Source of the DNA: Rariloculus sp965263005
GTDB taxonomy: Bacteria; Pseudomonadota; Gammaproteobacteria; Steroidobacterales; Rariloculaceae
DNA length: 64,000 nucleotides
Direction: 5' to 3'
NCBI RefSeq assembly: GCF_965263005.1
Contig: NZ_OZ253579.1
Location: 3,472,001-3,536,000 of the forward strand
Shown: positions 53,195-62,628 of the stretch, piece after piece
How the letters are laid out: each line of letters opens with the position of its first letter
Position numbering within the stretch: position 1 is the first letter of the stretch
Notes under the pieces: model-generated
The model's input: only the letters and a program-made list of their open reading frames with translations
Database searches by the model: none
Told to the model about the DNA's origin: nothing
Made by a program: the position numbers and the translations under genes

Positions 53195-53264
53195 GACCTG
53201 GAGTCAGCGGGAGTAGCGCGCCGATTCTAGCATGCAGCCCGAACGTGCGGCCCGTACCATCGTG

Positions 53265-54077
53265 CTAAGGGCGCCCGGACGCAGCGTCGTTCAGGACTTC
53301 GAGCGCCTGGGCGTGCAGCTCGGGCGTTGCGGCCGCGACGACATTGCCGCCATCGAGCGGGGGCCGACCCTGCCAATCGCTGACGACGCCGCCCGCGCCT
53401 TCGACAATCGGAATGAGCGGCACGATGTCGTATGACTTGAGCCTGCCTTCGACGACAAGATCCGTGAAGCCGGCCGCGAGCATCGCGTAGTTGTAGCAGT
53501 CCCCGCCGAACCGGCTCATCAGGCACCGTTGCCCCAGCGCGGCGAAGGCGTCGGCGGTGGCAGCGTCAAACATATTCGGATGCGTGCAGGCGAGCGACGC
53601 TTGCGACAGGTCACGGCATTGCCGCGCCGACAGCCGGTCCCGTCGATCATCGGCAATCAGCCAGGCTCCGCTGCGCGTGCCGAGAAACAGTTCATTCAGC
53701 ACAGGCTGGCACAGGACGCCCAACAACGGCGATCCATCGCGAAGGAGACCGACAAGCGTTCCCCACAGCGGCGACCCGGTGATGAACGAACGCGTGCCGT
53801 CGATCGGATCGATGATCCAGGTATATCTGGACTGCGCGGCACGCGCGCCCTCCTCTTCGCCCACGATGCCGTGATCGGGATAACGCTCGATGATTGCATC
53901 GCGCAACAGGGATTCAATGGCGCGATCCGCGCTCGTGACCGGATCGAATCCGCCGCCATCCTTGTTCTCGACTGCAACCGGTTTGCGAAAGTACGCCTTG
54001 GCGGTGCTCCCCGCCGCCCGCGCAAGCTCGAGACTGAATTTCTCAAGCTCGGCCAGTTCGTGCCAGGTGTCAACCAT
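53265..54077 (-). CDS. hisN: Inositol-monophosphatase-family phosphatase, likely histidinol-phosphatase
   Basis: The product is 270 residues with the Li-sensitive phosphatase motifs GEEEG (Glu ligands), IIDPIDGTRSF and the C-terminal YDIVPLIPIVEGAGG. VTSADRAIES is close to the HisN pattern. HisN dephosphorylates histidinol phosphate; general inositol monophosphatase (SuhB) is the alternative. Its ATG is directly after the purL stop (TGA-ATG), so translation is coupled with purL. Confidence 0.72.
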   Translation of the reverse strand: MVDTWHELAELEKFSLELARAAGSTAKAYFRKPVAVENKDGGGFDPVTSADRAIESLLRDAIIERYPDHGIVGEEEGARAAQSRYTWIIDPIDGTRSFITGSPLWGTLVGLLRDGSPLLGVLCQPVLNELFLGTRSGAWLIADDRRDRLSARQCRDLSQASLACTHPNMFDAATADAFAALGQRCLMSRFGGDCYNYAMLAAGFTDLVVEGRLKSYDIVPLIPIVEGAGGVVSDWQGRPPLDGGNVVAAATPELHAQALEVLNDAASGRP

Positions 54078-57000
54078 TCAATCCACCCAGGCGCGCGCGT
54101 TGTCGAACAGCTTCTGCCACGGCGAGCACTCGCCCCAGTCGGCGGGATGCCACGAGTGCTGCACGGTCCGAAACACGCGTTCGGGATGAGGCATCATGAT
54201 CGTGACCCGTCCGTCGTCGTTCGTAAGCCCCGCGATGCCGTTCGGCGATCCGTTCGGATTGGCCGGGTACCGCTCGGCCGTGCGTCCGTCGTTGGTCACG
54301 TAGCGCAGTGCAATGAGCGAAGTCTCGCACTTCTCAAGCTCGCTCTCGGACCCGAACTTCGCCCGGCCTTCGCCGTGCGACGTGACGATCGGCAGGCGGG
54401 AGCCCGCCATGCCGGTCAGCAACACCGAGCGGCCCGGCACAATCTCCACGAGCGATAGTCTCGCCTCGAACTGATCCGAGCGGTTGCGGAAAAAGCGCGG
54501 CCATGCGCCGGTCCCGGGAATCAGCGTCTTGAGCGCCGCGAGCATCTGACAGCCGTTGCACACGCCGAGCGCAAACGCATCGTCACGCGCGAAGAACGCC
54601 GCGAACGCGCCGCGAATGCGTTCATTGTAGAGAATCGACTTCGCCCAGCCCTCTCCCGCACCTAGCACATCGCCGTAGGAAAACCCGCCGCACGCGAGCA
54701 GCCCCTTGAAGGATTCGAGCTCTGCGCGCCCGGCGAGCAGATCGCTCATGTGCACGTCATGGGCGTCGAAGCCCGCCCGGTCGAGCGCCGCGGCCATCTC
54801 GCGCTGACCATTCACGCCCTGCTCGCGCAGGATCGCCACCTTCGGCCGCCCGTTGCGCGGCTTGCGTACCGCGAGATCCATATCGGGAATCGCGAACGTC
54901 AACGAGGCGTTGAGCCCGGGGTCGTTCTCATCGAGCGTGCTCTCGTAGGCTTCGCGCGCGCATTCGGGATTGTCGCGCAGCGTCTGCATCCGCCAGGTCA
55001 ACTCCGACCACTTCGCATGCAGTTCGACGCGCCTCGCGCGGTAAAGCTCCTCGTCACCGCGCTGGATGACGATCGCGTCGTGCCTGGCCGTCTCGGCGAC
55101 GATGGAAAACGCAACGCCGTGCTCAATGAGCATCCGCTCGACATGCGGCAGCTCGGCGCGCTTGACCTCGACGACCGCGCCGAGCTCCTCGGCGAAGAGA
55201 TAGGCCACGACGTCGGCGACTTCGGCGGGTATCCTCACATCCAAGCCTCGGCGGGACGCGAACGCCATTTCAACGAGCGTCACGAACAGACCGCCGTCCG
55301 AACGATCGTGGTATGCCGACACGAGATCCGCGGCACGCAGACTGCGCTGCGCGTTGAAGAACCTGACGAGCAGTTCGGGTGAATCCAGATCGGGCGGCAC
55401 GCCGCCGTAGCATCCGCAACTCTGCGCAAGACACGACCCGCCGAGGCGCGTGCGGCCGCCGGAAAGATCGAGTAACAGCAGCACCGTGTTGTCCCGCCCG
55501 CGGTCGAGCTCGGGCGTGAGGCAGCGGCGGATGTCGCCGACCGGCGCGAAGGCCGAGACGATCAACGATACGGGCGCGGTCACACCGCGGTCGCTGCGGT
55601 CTTCACGCCACTCGGTCCGCATCGACAAGGAATCCTTGCCGACAGGGATCGCTACACCCAGCGCGGGGCAAAGCTCCTCACCGACGGCCCGGACCATCTC
55701 GTACAGATCGATATCGTCGTCGCCGAAACCCGCTGCGGCCATCCAGTTCGCCGACAGGCGAATGTCACTGAGCGCCGCGACGTCGGCGGCCGCGAGATTC
55801 GTGATCGCTTCGGCGACGGCAAGGCGCGCGGCGGCCGGCCCGTGGCGAATCGCAACCGGCGTACGCTCACCGATCGCGAGCGCCTCACCTGTGTAGCCGG
55901 CGAAGCTCGACAGCGTGACCGCTGCGTCGCCGACCGGCACCTGCCACGGGCCGACGAGCTGATCCCGTGAGGCCATGCCGCCCACGGTGCGATCGCCGAT
56001 GTGGATCAGGAACGACTTGTCGGCGACCGCCGGGAATGCGAGCACGCGGTCGATCGCCTCGGTGAGCGTGATGCCGCTGTGGTCCCATGCGCCGAAATCC
56101 CGTGCTCGGCTCGCGGCCTCGCGCGTCATTTTCGGTGGCTTGCCGAACAGCACGTCCATCGGCATCGCAACGGGCTTGTTGCCGAACTGCTCATCGTGCA
56201 CGACAAGCTCGCGTTCTTCAGTCAACTCGCCGAGCACAGCGAACGGACAGCGCTCGCGCTCACAGATCCCGGTGAAGGCCGCGATGCGCTCGGGCTCGAT
56301 GCTCAGGACGTAACGTTCCTGAGACTCGTTGCACCAAAGCTCCATCGGGTTCATGCCGGGCTCGTCATTCGGCACGTTGCGCAATTCGATGACCGCCCCG
56401 CAATGGCTGTGGTCAACGATCTCGGGGATGGCGTTCGACAACCCGCCCGCACCGACATCGTGAATCGCGGCGATCGGATTGAGCTCTCCTAGCGCCGAGC
56501 AGGCATCGATGACTTCCTGCGCCCGCCGCTGCATCTCGGGATTGCCGCGCTGCACGGATGCGTAATCGAGTTCCTCCTCGCCCGAGCCGCTGCCCGTGGA
56601 CGACGCGGCGCCGCCACCCAGACCGATCAGCATCGCGGGACCGCCGATGACGACGAGTCTGGCGCCGGGGCCGGGTTTCGCCTTGTTCACGTGCGCGGCC
56701 CGGATATTGCCGAGGCCGCCGGCCAGCATGATCGGCTTGTGATAGCCACGCCACAGACCGTCGCTCTCGAGCAGGCAGGTTCGGAAGTAGCCGTTGAGAT
56801 TCGGCCGGCCGAACTCGTTATTGAATTGCGCCGCGCCGATTGGCCCGTCGAGCATGATCTGAAGCGGCGAAGCGATCGACTCCGGCCGCCCCGGGGAGGA
56901 CGATTCCCATGGCTGCGGCCAATCGGGAAGCTCCAGATGCGAGACGGTGAAGCCCGTGAGGCCCGCCTTGGGCTTGGCGCCGCGGCCCGTCGCACCCTCG

Positions 57001-57974
57001 TCGCGGATCTCGCCGCCCGACCCGGTCGCCGCGCCCGGGAACGGCGAGATCGCCGTCGGATGATTGTGCGTCTCGACTTTCATCACGAGATGTGCGGGCT
57101 CGTCGACGTAGACATAACGCGACGAGCCGGGCTCCGGAAAAAACCACGGTGCGGTCGGGCCAGCGACGACGGCGGCGTTGTCGGCATAGGCCGAAAGCAC
57201 ACCGTCGGGCGCATGCGCGTGGGTATTGCGGATCATCTGAAACAGGCTTTTTTCGGCCGGCTCGCCATCGATGCACCAACGCGCATTGAACACCTTGTGC
57301 CGGCAGTGCTCGGAGTTCGCCTGCGCGAACATCATGAGCTCGATGTCCGACGGATTTCGACCCAGGGCCGCGAATTGCGCCACGAGATAGTCGATTTCGT
57401 CGTCCGAGAGCGCAAGCCCGAGCTTGCGGTTGGCCTCTTCGAGCGCTGCACGTCCCCGACCGGTCGAGTCGACCCATTCGACAGGTTTCGGGGCGTGCTC
57501 GCCGAACAGCAGCGACTGCGTCGGCGGCTCGGCCGAGAACGATTCCGTCATCCGGTCGTGTACGAGCGGCGCGAGCGAATCGATCTCCTGCGCCGTGAGC
57601 GCGCACCGAACGCTGAGATCGTAAACGCGGCCGCGTTCCAGACGATGCACGGGCAACGCACAGATTTTCGCGATATCGGTCGCCTTCGAAGACCAGGGGG
57701 AGATCGTGCCGTAGCGGGGCACGACGAACAGCGACTGGTCCGTCGATGAAGTGTCTGACGCGTGCGCGGCTGGCACGGCTGGCGTACCGTAATCGAGCAG
57801 GGCGCTGAGCACGGTGCTCTCGTGGGCGTCAGGCTCGCGCGCCAGGTGGACATAATGCCGGAACCGCACGCTGACACCGACCACTGCATCGCAGCGCGAC
57901 TGGAGCTGGCCGCGCAGCTTGCTGAGGCGGAAGGCAGTTTCGGCGGCCGGGCCGGCCAACTGCAACATCGTCAT
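54078..57974 (-). CDS. purL: Phosphoribosylformylglycinamidine synthase, large single-chain form
   Basis: The product is 1298 residues, the proteobacterial single-chain length. It includes the PurS-like N-terminus, two AIRS-like synthase halves (KVETHNHPTAISPFPGAATG, GGAASSTGSGSGEEELDYAS) and a C-terminal glutaminase. That domain has the nucleophile in GVCNGCQML after GGFSYGDVLGAGEGWA, and PHPERVFR near the end. It makes FGAM from FGAR, ATP and glutamine in purine synthesis. Starts at 57974 and 57968 are possible; no strong ribosome site is visible. hisN follows immediately. Confidence 0.96.
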   Translation of the reverse strand: MTMLQLAGPAAETAFRLSKLRGQLQSRCDAVVGVSVRFRHYVHLAREPDAHESTVLSALLDYGTPAVPAAHASDTSSTDQSLFVVPRYGTISPWSSKATDIAKICALPVHRLERGRVYDLSVRCALTAQEIDSLAPLVHDRMTESFSAEPPTQSLLFGEHAPKPVEWVDSTGRGRAALEEANRKLGLALSDDEIDYLVAQFAALGRNPSDIELMMFAQANSEHCRHKVFNARWCIDGEPAEKSLFQMIRNTHAHAPDGVLSAYADNAAVVAGPTAPWFFPEPGSSRYVYVDEPAHLVMKVETHNHPTAISPFPGAATGSGGEIRDEGATGRGAKPKAGLTGFTVSHLELPDWPQPWESSSPGRPESIASPLQIMLDGPIGAAQFNNEFGRPNLNGYFRTCLLESDGLWRGYHKPIMLAGGLGNIRAAHVNKAKPGPGARLVVIGGPAMLIGLGGGAASSTGSGSGEEELDYASVQRGNPEMQRRAQEVIDACSALGELNPIAAIHDVGAGGLSNAIPEIVDHSHCGAVIELRNVPNDEPGMNPMELWCNESQERYVLSIEPERIAAFTGICERERCPFAVLGELTEERELVVHDEQFGNKPVAMPMDVLFGKPPKMTREAASRARDFGAWDHSGITLTEAIDRVLAFPAVADKSFLIHIGDRTVGGMASRDQLVGPWQVPVGDAAVTLSSFAGYTGEALAIGERTPVAIRHGPAAARLAVAEAITNLAAADVAALSDIRLSANWMAAAGFGDDDIDLYEMVRAVGEELCPALGVAIPVGKDSLSMRTEWREDRSDRGVTAPVSLIVSAFAPVGDIRRCLTPELDRGRDNTVLLLLDLSGGRTRLGGSCLAQSCGCYGGVPPDLDSPELLVRFFNAQRSLRAADLVSAYHDRSDGGLFVTLVEMAFASRRGLDVRIPAEVADVVAYLFAEELGAVVEVKRAELPHVERMLIEHGVAFSIVAETARHDAIVIQRGDEELYRARRVELHAKWSELTWRMQTLRDNPECAREAYESTLDENDPGLNASLTFAIPDMDLAVRKPRNGRPKVAILREQGVNGQREMAAALDRAGFDAHDVHMSDLLAGRAELESFKGLLACGGFSYGDVLGAGEGWAKSILYNERIRGAFAAFFARDDAFALGVCNGCQMLAALKTLIPGTGAWPRFFRNRSDQFEARLSLVEIVPGRSVLLTGMAGSRLPIVTSHGEGRAKFGSESELEKCETSLIALRYVTNDGRTAERYPANPNGSPNGIAGLTNDDGRVTIMMPHPERVFRTVQHSWHPADWGECSPWQKLFDNARAWVD

Positions 57975-58153
57975 GGATTCAATTCAGCACGATGAATGCT
58001 CGACGGGCGGCGCCATCATACCGAATCGCGTCCGCACCTGTAAGCTCGCGCCGGCGACCCACGGCGGACCGCGGCCTGGGCTCGCGATCCGTGCGCCTTC
58101 CGCTGCCGGGATTGCCCGGCTTGACGCCGCGATCGACGATGCGACTGCCCGAG

Positions 58154-58504
58154 CTAGCGATCTTTGGGGCCTCCCTTGCCTTGACCCTGAGGCGGATAGA
58201 TCGGCATCGGAAACTGCGCCACGTTGCTGCCCTCGGCGTCCCTGACCTTGTTCGCGCCCTGCTTCTCGACTTCGTCTATTCGTATGATCGAGTGCATCGG
58301 CAGGTAGGTTCTCGTTACGCCGGAAAACTCCGTCCGGATTTTCTCTTCGGTGGGATCGACGACGACCGTTGAGCGAGCGCCGAATATGAGCTTCTCTATC
58401 GCTATGAAGCCGAACAACGCCCCCTGGCTGACATGACGAGCGTAAATCTCGTACACCTTGCCCTGATTGACGAAGACGACCTTGTATATCGGCTCGGACG
58501 ACAT
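58154..58504 (-). CDS. DUF1820 family protein
   Basis: The product is 116 residues from ATG 58504. The family pattern IYKVVFVNQGKVYEIYARHV is followed by GALFGFIAIEKLIFG, VVDPTEEKIRTEF and YLPMHSIIRIDEVEKQG. It is small, cytoplasmic and uncharacterised, largely confined to gammaproteobacteria. It is usually near purL or mobility genes; here it lies 180 bp upstream of purL. Confidence 0.88.
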   Translation of the reverse strand: MSSEPIYKVVFVNQGKVYEIYARHVSQGALFGFIAIEKLIFGARSTVVVDPTEEKIRTEFSGVTRTYLPMHSIIRIDEVEKQGANKVRDAEGSNVAQFPMPIYPPQGQGKGGPKDR

Positions 58505-58656
58505 GGCCTGCGCAGCTCCGGTTCGGGAGCCGCAGCTTAGCACAAGCGAACGGGGCCAATACCGACCGAAGCAGACTGCGACAGACCGCGCCTTCAGTCC
58601 TCGCTCGCGTCTGACTCGCCCCTTGGCCGAAACGCCGGTAACGATCCCGCCAGCGT

Positions 58657-58762
58657 GCGTCAGGGCGGCGTGAGTCCGGCGCCTCGCATGCACCGTGGCC
58701 CGATACCCTCGCGCGTCCAGGCGGCGTAAGTCCGGCGCCAGGGATGCACCGTGGCCCGATAC
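58657..58762 (+). repeat. Imperfect 50-bp tandem repeat (56-bp period)
   Basis: Units 58657-58706 and 58713-58762 share the blocks AGTCCGGCGCC and ATGCACCGTGGCCCGATAC. Most differences fall in the CAGG/CCAG and TCGC/AGGG positions. The array lies between the radical SAM gene and DUF1820. Confidence 0.75.
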
Positions 58763-58774
58763 ACTATGTTGCTG

Positions 58775-59689
58775 CTAGTGGCCGATCTCGCTGCACGAGG
58801 AGCCGAAGGCGAAGCAACTGTAACAGCGGTGGTGGTGCAGGAAGATGCGCTTGCCCATGCTTTCTGTCAGCTTCGCGCCGAGGTCGTAGGATTCGTCGTC
58901 GTCGACGAGCGTACAGGCATAAACACGCATTCGGCCGTTGATCCTGATGACCATCTTCGAGAAGGCGCACATGAATTCTCGACGGCTTTGCTCGGTCTGA
59001 TACGTGGTCATGCAATGCTCGGTAACGAGCGGCACGCGGGGATTCGAGCCCGGCGTAAGAAAGTCAGGGAAGCCGACGACCGTCGTTGCCGCCGGCAACC
59101 CGTGTTCGGCCAAAAGTGTCCGGAACGCCGACTCGGATCGTTCCCTTTCCTCGTCGGCATCGATCTGCCGAGCCACCGACACGTGGAAGCCACGCCGATT
59201 CAACGCACGAAGCGCGGCCCAGGACTTGTCGAAGCTGCCAGCACCTCGGCCTGCGTCGTGACGGTCGCGATCCGGATAGTCGACACTGATCCTGAACGAG
59301 ATCGGATGCGCTTGTGCGCGCAGCGTCTCGATCTGGTGAAGACGCTTGAGTACGGGGTCGGTTCCGTTCGTAAGCACGAGGCAGGGCTTGAACGTCGAGG
59401 CATACCGCAGGATGTTGACGAAATCCTTGATGATGAACGGCTCGCCGCCGGTAAAGGAAAACTGCTCGACGCCGAGCGCCACGGCCTCGTCGATGAACGG
59501 GCGCGCATCCTCCAGGTTGATCCTGTCCAGGCGCCCGTCGCCGGGTTGCGAACCCTCGAAGCAGAACGGACACGCCAGATTGCACGCCGTGCCTGTATGG
59601 AACCACAGCTCACGCAGCGCGTACGGCTCGATATATCCGCAAGGTTCGCCCGTCGGCGTGAGTGCGTAATTGTCGAGGTTGGCATTCAT
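58775..59689 (-). CDS. Radical SAM protein with C-terminal Cys motif, not canonical ArsS
   Basis: The product is 304 residues. The 4Fe-4S motif is C36-N-L-A-C40-P-F-C43, followed by the SAM segment FSFTGGEPFIIKD. Four late Cys (Cys259, 289, 292, 299 in RCYSCFAFGSSC) suggest an auxiliary Fe-S cluster of SPASM or twitch type. ArsS proteins have a different Cys motif and a DUF3641 C-terminus; neither is seen. It is last in the operon, 20 bp after the TIGR04283-like glycosyltransferase. A modification of a small substrate or peptide fits. Confidence 0.85.
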   Translation of the reverse strand: MNANLDNYALTPTGEPCGYIEPYALRELWFHTGTACNLACPFCFEGSQPGDGRLDRINLEDARPFIDEAVALGVEQFSFTGGEPFIIKDFVNILRYASTFKPCLVLTNGTDPVLKRLHQIETLRAQAHPISFRISVDYPDRDRHDAGRGAGSFDKSWAALRALNRRGFHVSVARQIDADEERERSESAFRTLLAEHGLPAATTVVGFPDFLTPGSNPRVPLVTEHCMTTYQTEQSRREFMCAFSKMVIRINGRMRVYACTLVDDDESYDLGAKLTESMGKRIFLHHHRCYSCFAFGSSCSEIGH

Positions 59690-59709
59690 CTATTGAACCA
59701 CGTGCCCGG

Positions 59710-60441
59710 CTATTCGCGATCATGATCCGCGTCGTCAGCATCACGACCGTGATATGCGCCCGCCAGTCTCTCGGCCGATACGCCCAGCATATTACACAAT
59801 GCGAGCCAGCGATTGCGCCAGGTGCGCGACCACCAGCCGTCGCGCTCCCAGCGCCTGGTCGAGACGCGAACGGCGCAGGCCAACGATCGAAAATGCCCGC
59901 GCCGCCTGAGCCGCTTCACGAGCCTGACCTCCTCGAACAGCGGCTGATGGGGAAACCCGCCGCACTCGAGGTAGACATCCCGGCGCATGAAAATGCTCTG
60001 ATCGCCGTAGGGAACACCGCCCAGCAATATCCTCAGGGCCACGGACCACTCGAGCAGACGCTTGAACCAGGTCCGCGAACCCTGAAACTCGAAGCGAAAG
60101 CACCCTCCCTCGGCGCCGCTCGCGATCGCCGACTCGATCGCGGTCAGACCGTCGCGTGGCGGGCAAACATCGGCGTGCATGAACCAAAGCACGCTCGATC
60201 GCGCTTGCCGTGCGCCATGATCGAGCCGGGCGCCGCGATTTGCATGCATGTCGATGAAGCGGCAACCGCGATCGCGGCAGATCTCCGCGACCAACGGATT
60301 GGGCTTGCCCGATACTACGATCGTCTCGGCGGGCTTCGAAGGCCACTGGTCGATCTGAAGCAACAGCTCCGCGAGTGCCTCCTCATCGCCGAGAACAGGC
60401 ACGATGATCGCGAGATCGTGCTTCAGGATCGCGTGTTCCAT
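59710..60441 (-). CDS. TIGR04283-like glycosyltransferase (arsenosugar-associated type 2)
   Basis: The product is 243 residues from ATG 60441, overlapping the FAD gene by 19 bases. It is a GT2-fold glycosyltransferase: LAIIVPVLGDEEALAELL, SSVLWFMHADVCPPRD (DxD-like), FRFEFQG, GDQSIFMRRDVYLECGGFP. The N-terminal VPVLGDE and HADVCPP are typical of the rSAM/selenodomain-associated transferase 2 group. It sits between the flavoprotein and the radical SAM gene. Confidence 0.85.
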   Translation of the reverse strand: MEHAILKHDLAIIVPVLGDEEALAELLLQIDQWPSKPAETIVVSGKPNPLVAEICRDRGCRFIDMHANRGARLDHGARQARSSVLWFMHADVCPPRDGLTAIESAIASGAEGGCFRFEFQGSRTWFKRLLEWSVALRILLGGVPYGDQSIFMRRDVYLECGGFPHQPLFEEVRLVKRLRRRGHFRSLACAVRVSTRRWERDGWWSRTWRNRWLALCNMLGVSAERLAGAYHGRDADDADHDRE

Positions 60442-61889
60442 CTGAACCAGGCCCCGAACAGCCGGCGCGCCATAGGCGTCAATCGGCTGCGATTGAATTC
60501 GTCGGCCATCCGGCGCAGGTACTCCGACCGTGTCGGATAGGGCAGGACGGTTTTCGCGAAACTGCCGAGCGCCAGACCGTTCGTCATCGCAACGCAAAGC
60601 GCCGCAAGTTGCTCGCCCGCATCCCGTCCGACGATAGTCGCGCCGAGGATTTTCGCGTTCTTGCGCGCGCTCAGGACCTCGGCGAAACCGTGCTCGTCGC
60701 CCTGCGCCTTGCCGCGATCAAGCTCACCGAAGGCCACGCGATAGGCGTCAAAGTCGACGCCGCTGTGCTCGAGCTCGGCCCTGGACTGTCCGACCTGTGC
60801 GACCTCGGGATCGGTATAGGTGCAATGCGGAATAATGAGCTTGCGTGTCGTCGCGGACGGGAAAAAAAGCGCGTTCTGAACGACGATGCGCGCGTGGGCA
60901 TCGGCGTTGTGCGTGAACTGCAGCTTCGCGCAGACGTCTCCCGCCGCGTAGATTCGCCGATTCGTGCTGCGCAGGTAGTCGTCGACGGCGATCAGGCCCG
61001 CCGCACCGGTCCGGACACCGGCGGCCGCGAGGTTGAGGTCGTCGGTATTGGCCTTTCTGCCGGCGGCAACGAGCACTTCGTCCGCCGCGATCTCAGCGCC
61101 GTTTGCCGTCACAACGACATCGGCGCCGCGCCGCGCGACACTCGAGACGGACGCGTTCAAGTGCAGACTGATGCCGCTGCGTTGCAGCGCTCCGCCGACG
61201 ATCTCGCCGGCTTCGCGAGTCTCCCGGCTCAGCACCCGGTCAGCCGCCTCGAACAGGTGCACTTCGACGTTCATGCGCGAGAGAGCCTGCGCGAGCTCGC
61301 AGCCGATCGGGCCGCCGCCAATGATCGCAAGCCGCCGCGGCCGCTCGCGCAGATCGAACACGGTTTCGTTGGTCAGCGGTTTGGATTCCGCCAGGCCCGG
61401 GATCGGCGGCAATGCCGCACGCGCCCCCGTAGCTATGACGATGCGCCTCGCCGACAATTCGACACCTTCGACCTCGACCGAGTCTTCGGCCACGAACCGC
61501 GCCGCGCCAAGGTGAACATCGACGCCGGCTTCGGCGAAGCGTTGCACGGAGTCGTGTTCCGCAATTCGCGAGCGCACCAGACGCAGCCACTCGAAGGCTT
61601 CGTCGAAACAGTCGGTGTGGGCACGCTCCGTCGTGAACTCCAACAGCGCTTTCGACGGGACACAACCGACGTTGAGGCAATCGCCGCCCATCGCGCTCTT
61701 CTCTATCAGCGCGACACGCGCACCGAGGCCCGCGGCTGCGATCGCGGTGACGAGGCCCGCCGGGCCTGCCCCGATGACGATGAGATGGTATTTGCCTGCG
61801 GCACGCGGGTTTTGGTAGTCGGCGGGATATACGAGGCCGCGCCAGCGTTGGTCGTAGTCCGACCCGGGATATGGATTGGCGAAACTCAC
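60423..61889 (-). CDS. MerA-like FAD/NAD(P) disulphide oxidoreductase
   Basis: The product is 488 residues of the pyridine nucleotide-disulphide oxidoreductase family. The FAD site is HLIVIGAGPAGLVTA, the redox pair is in GGDCLNVGCVPSKALL, and the NAD site is RRLAIIGGGPIGCELAQA. The C-terminal dimerisation domain contains PYPTRSEYLRRM. It lacks the N-terminal HMA and the C-terminal Cys pair of true mercuric reductases. A reductase role within the cluster is likely; the substrate is not known. It is 7 bp after the first TVP38 gene and overlaps the next glycosyltransferase. Confidence 0.9.
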   Translation of the reverse strand: MSFANPYPGSDYDQRWRGLVYPADYQNPRAAGKYHLIVIGAGPAGLVTAIAAAGLGARVALIEKSAMGGDCLNVGCVPSKALLEFTTERAHTDCFDEAFEWLRLVRSRIAEHDSVQRFAEAGVDVHLGAARFVAEDSVEVEGVELSARRIVIATGARAALPPIPGLAESKPLTNETVFDLRERPRRLAIIGGGPIGCELAQALSRMNVEVHLFEAADRVLSRETREAGEIVGGALQRSGISLHLNASVSSVARRGADVVVTANGAEIAADEVLVAAGRKANTDDLNLAAAGVRTGAAGLIAVDDYLRSTNRRIYAAGDVCAKLQFTHNADAHARIVVQNALFFPSATTRKLIIPHCTYTDPEVAQVGQSRAELEHSGVDFDAYRVAFGELDRGKAQGDEHGFAEVLSARKNAKILGATIVGRDAGEQLAALCVAMTNGLALGSFAKTVLPYPTRSEYLRRMADEFNRSRLTPMARRLFGAWFRWNTRS

Positions 61890-61896
61890 GATCGGA

Positions 61897-62610
61897 TCAC
61901 CTTCGCTTCGAACCTTCCGCTTCGCGCTGCAGATGCGTGCCGAGCGTATGAGTCGCCTTGCGTGTGATCACCACGACCAGAAGCAACGTCGCCACCAGGC
62001 CCGCGACCAACAACGCGAGACTGAACCATCCGCCGTCGAACTGTCCGCCGCTTAGCGCAGCGAGATCCTGAGCGACGGTGCCGAAATACACGTACAACAC
62101 CGTTCCAGGCAGCATTCCAATCCAGGAGGCGAAAAAGTAATCCCTGAAGCGCACGGCCGTCACGCCGAGGGCGTAGTTGAGCAGGTTGAACGGAAACAGG
62201 GGCGACAAGCGTGCGAGCAGGACGATCGTAAATCCCTGGTGACGCGTCGCGCTGTCGAGCGCGCTGAAACGCGGCAAACGTTCGATGCGCCGCTCTACCC
62301 AATCTCGGGCGAAGAAGCGGCCGGTGAGGAAAGCGCTCGACGCCCCAAGCACACTGCCCACCGACACGAGCGCGACGCCGAGCGGCAGTCCGAATACGAA
62401 ACCTGCCACGAGCGTGATCACCGACCCCGGTATCAGCAATACCGTGGCCACGATATATGCGCCGACGTAGACGGCCCACGAGAGCTCGCGATGAGCCTCG
62501 ATCCACAACACACCTGAATCGAGCCAATCGCGAAGCGGCAGGATGGCGGCCAGAGCTCCCAGCGCAACCAGCAACACCACGAACACAAGCGGCTTGTACG
62601 ACCTGTTCAT
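61897..62610 (-). CDS. TVP38/TMEM64 family membrane protein (copy 1)
   Basis: The product is 237 residues with at least five membrane helices and the SNARE-associated/VTT core (FARDWVERRIERLPRFSALD and LLARLSPLFPFNLLNYALGV). It is closely related to the next gene over nearly its full length. The FAD gene follows after 7 bp. VTT-domain proteins act in lipid or anion transport; the substrate is unknown. Confidence 0.9.
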   Translation of the reverse strand: MNRSYKPLVFVVLLVALGALAAILPLRDWLDSGVLWIEAHRELSWAVYVGAYIVATVLLIPGSVITLVAGFVFGLPLGVALVSVGSVLGASSAFLTGRFFARDWVERRIERLPRFSALDSATRHQGFTIVLLARLSPLFPFNLLNYALGVTAVRFRDYFFASWIGMLPGTVLYVYFGTVAQDLAALSGGQFDGGWFSLALLVAGLVATLLLVVVITRKATHTLGTHLQREAEGSKRR

Positions 62611-62628
62611 GACTGAAATCCCGGCGAC

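Noticed and set aside
58751..59725. 324-codon plus-strand ORF opposite the radical SAM gene
   Set aside because: It starts inside the tandem repeat and is antisense to a well-conserved radical SAM enzyme; no domain pattern of its own.
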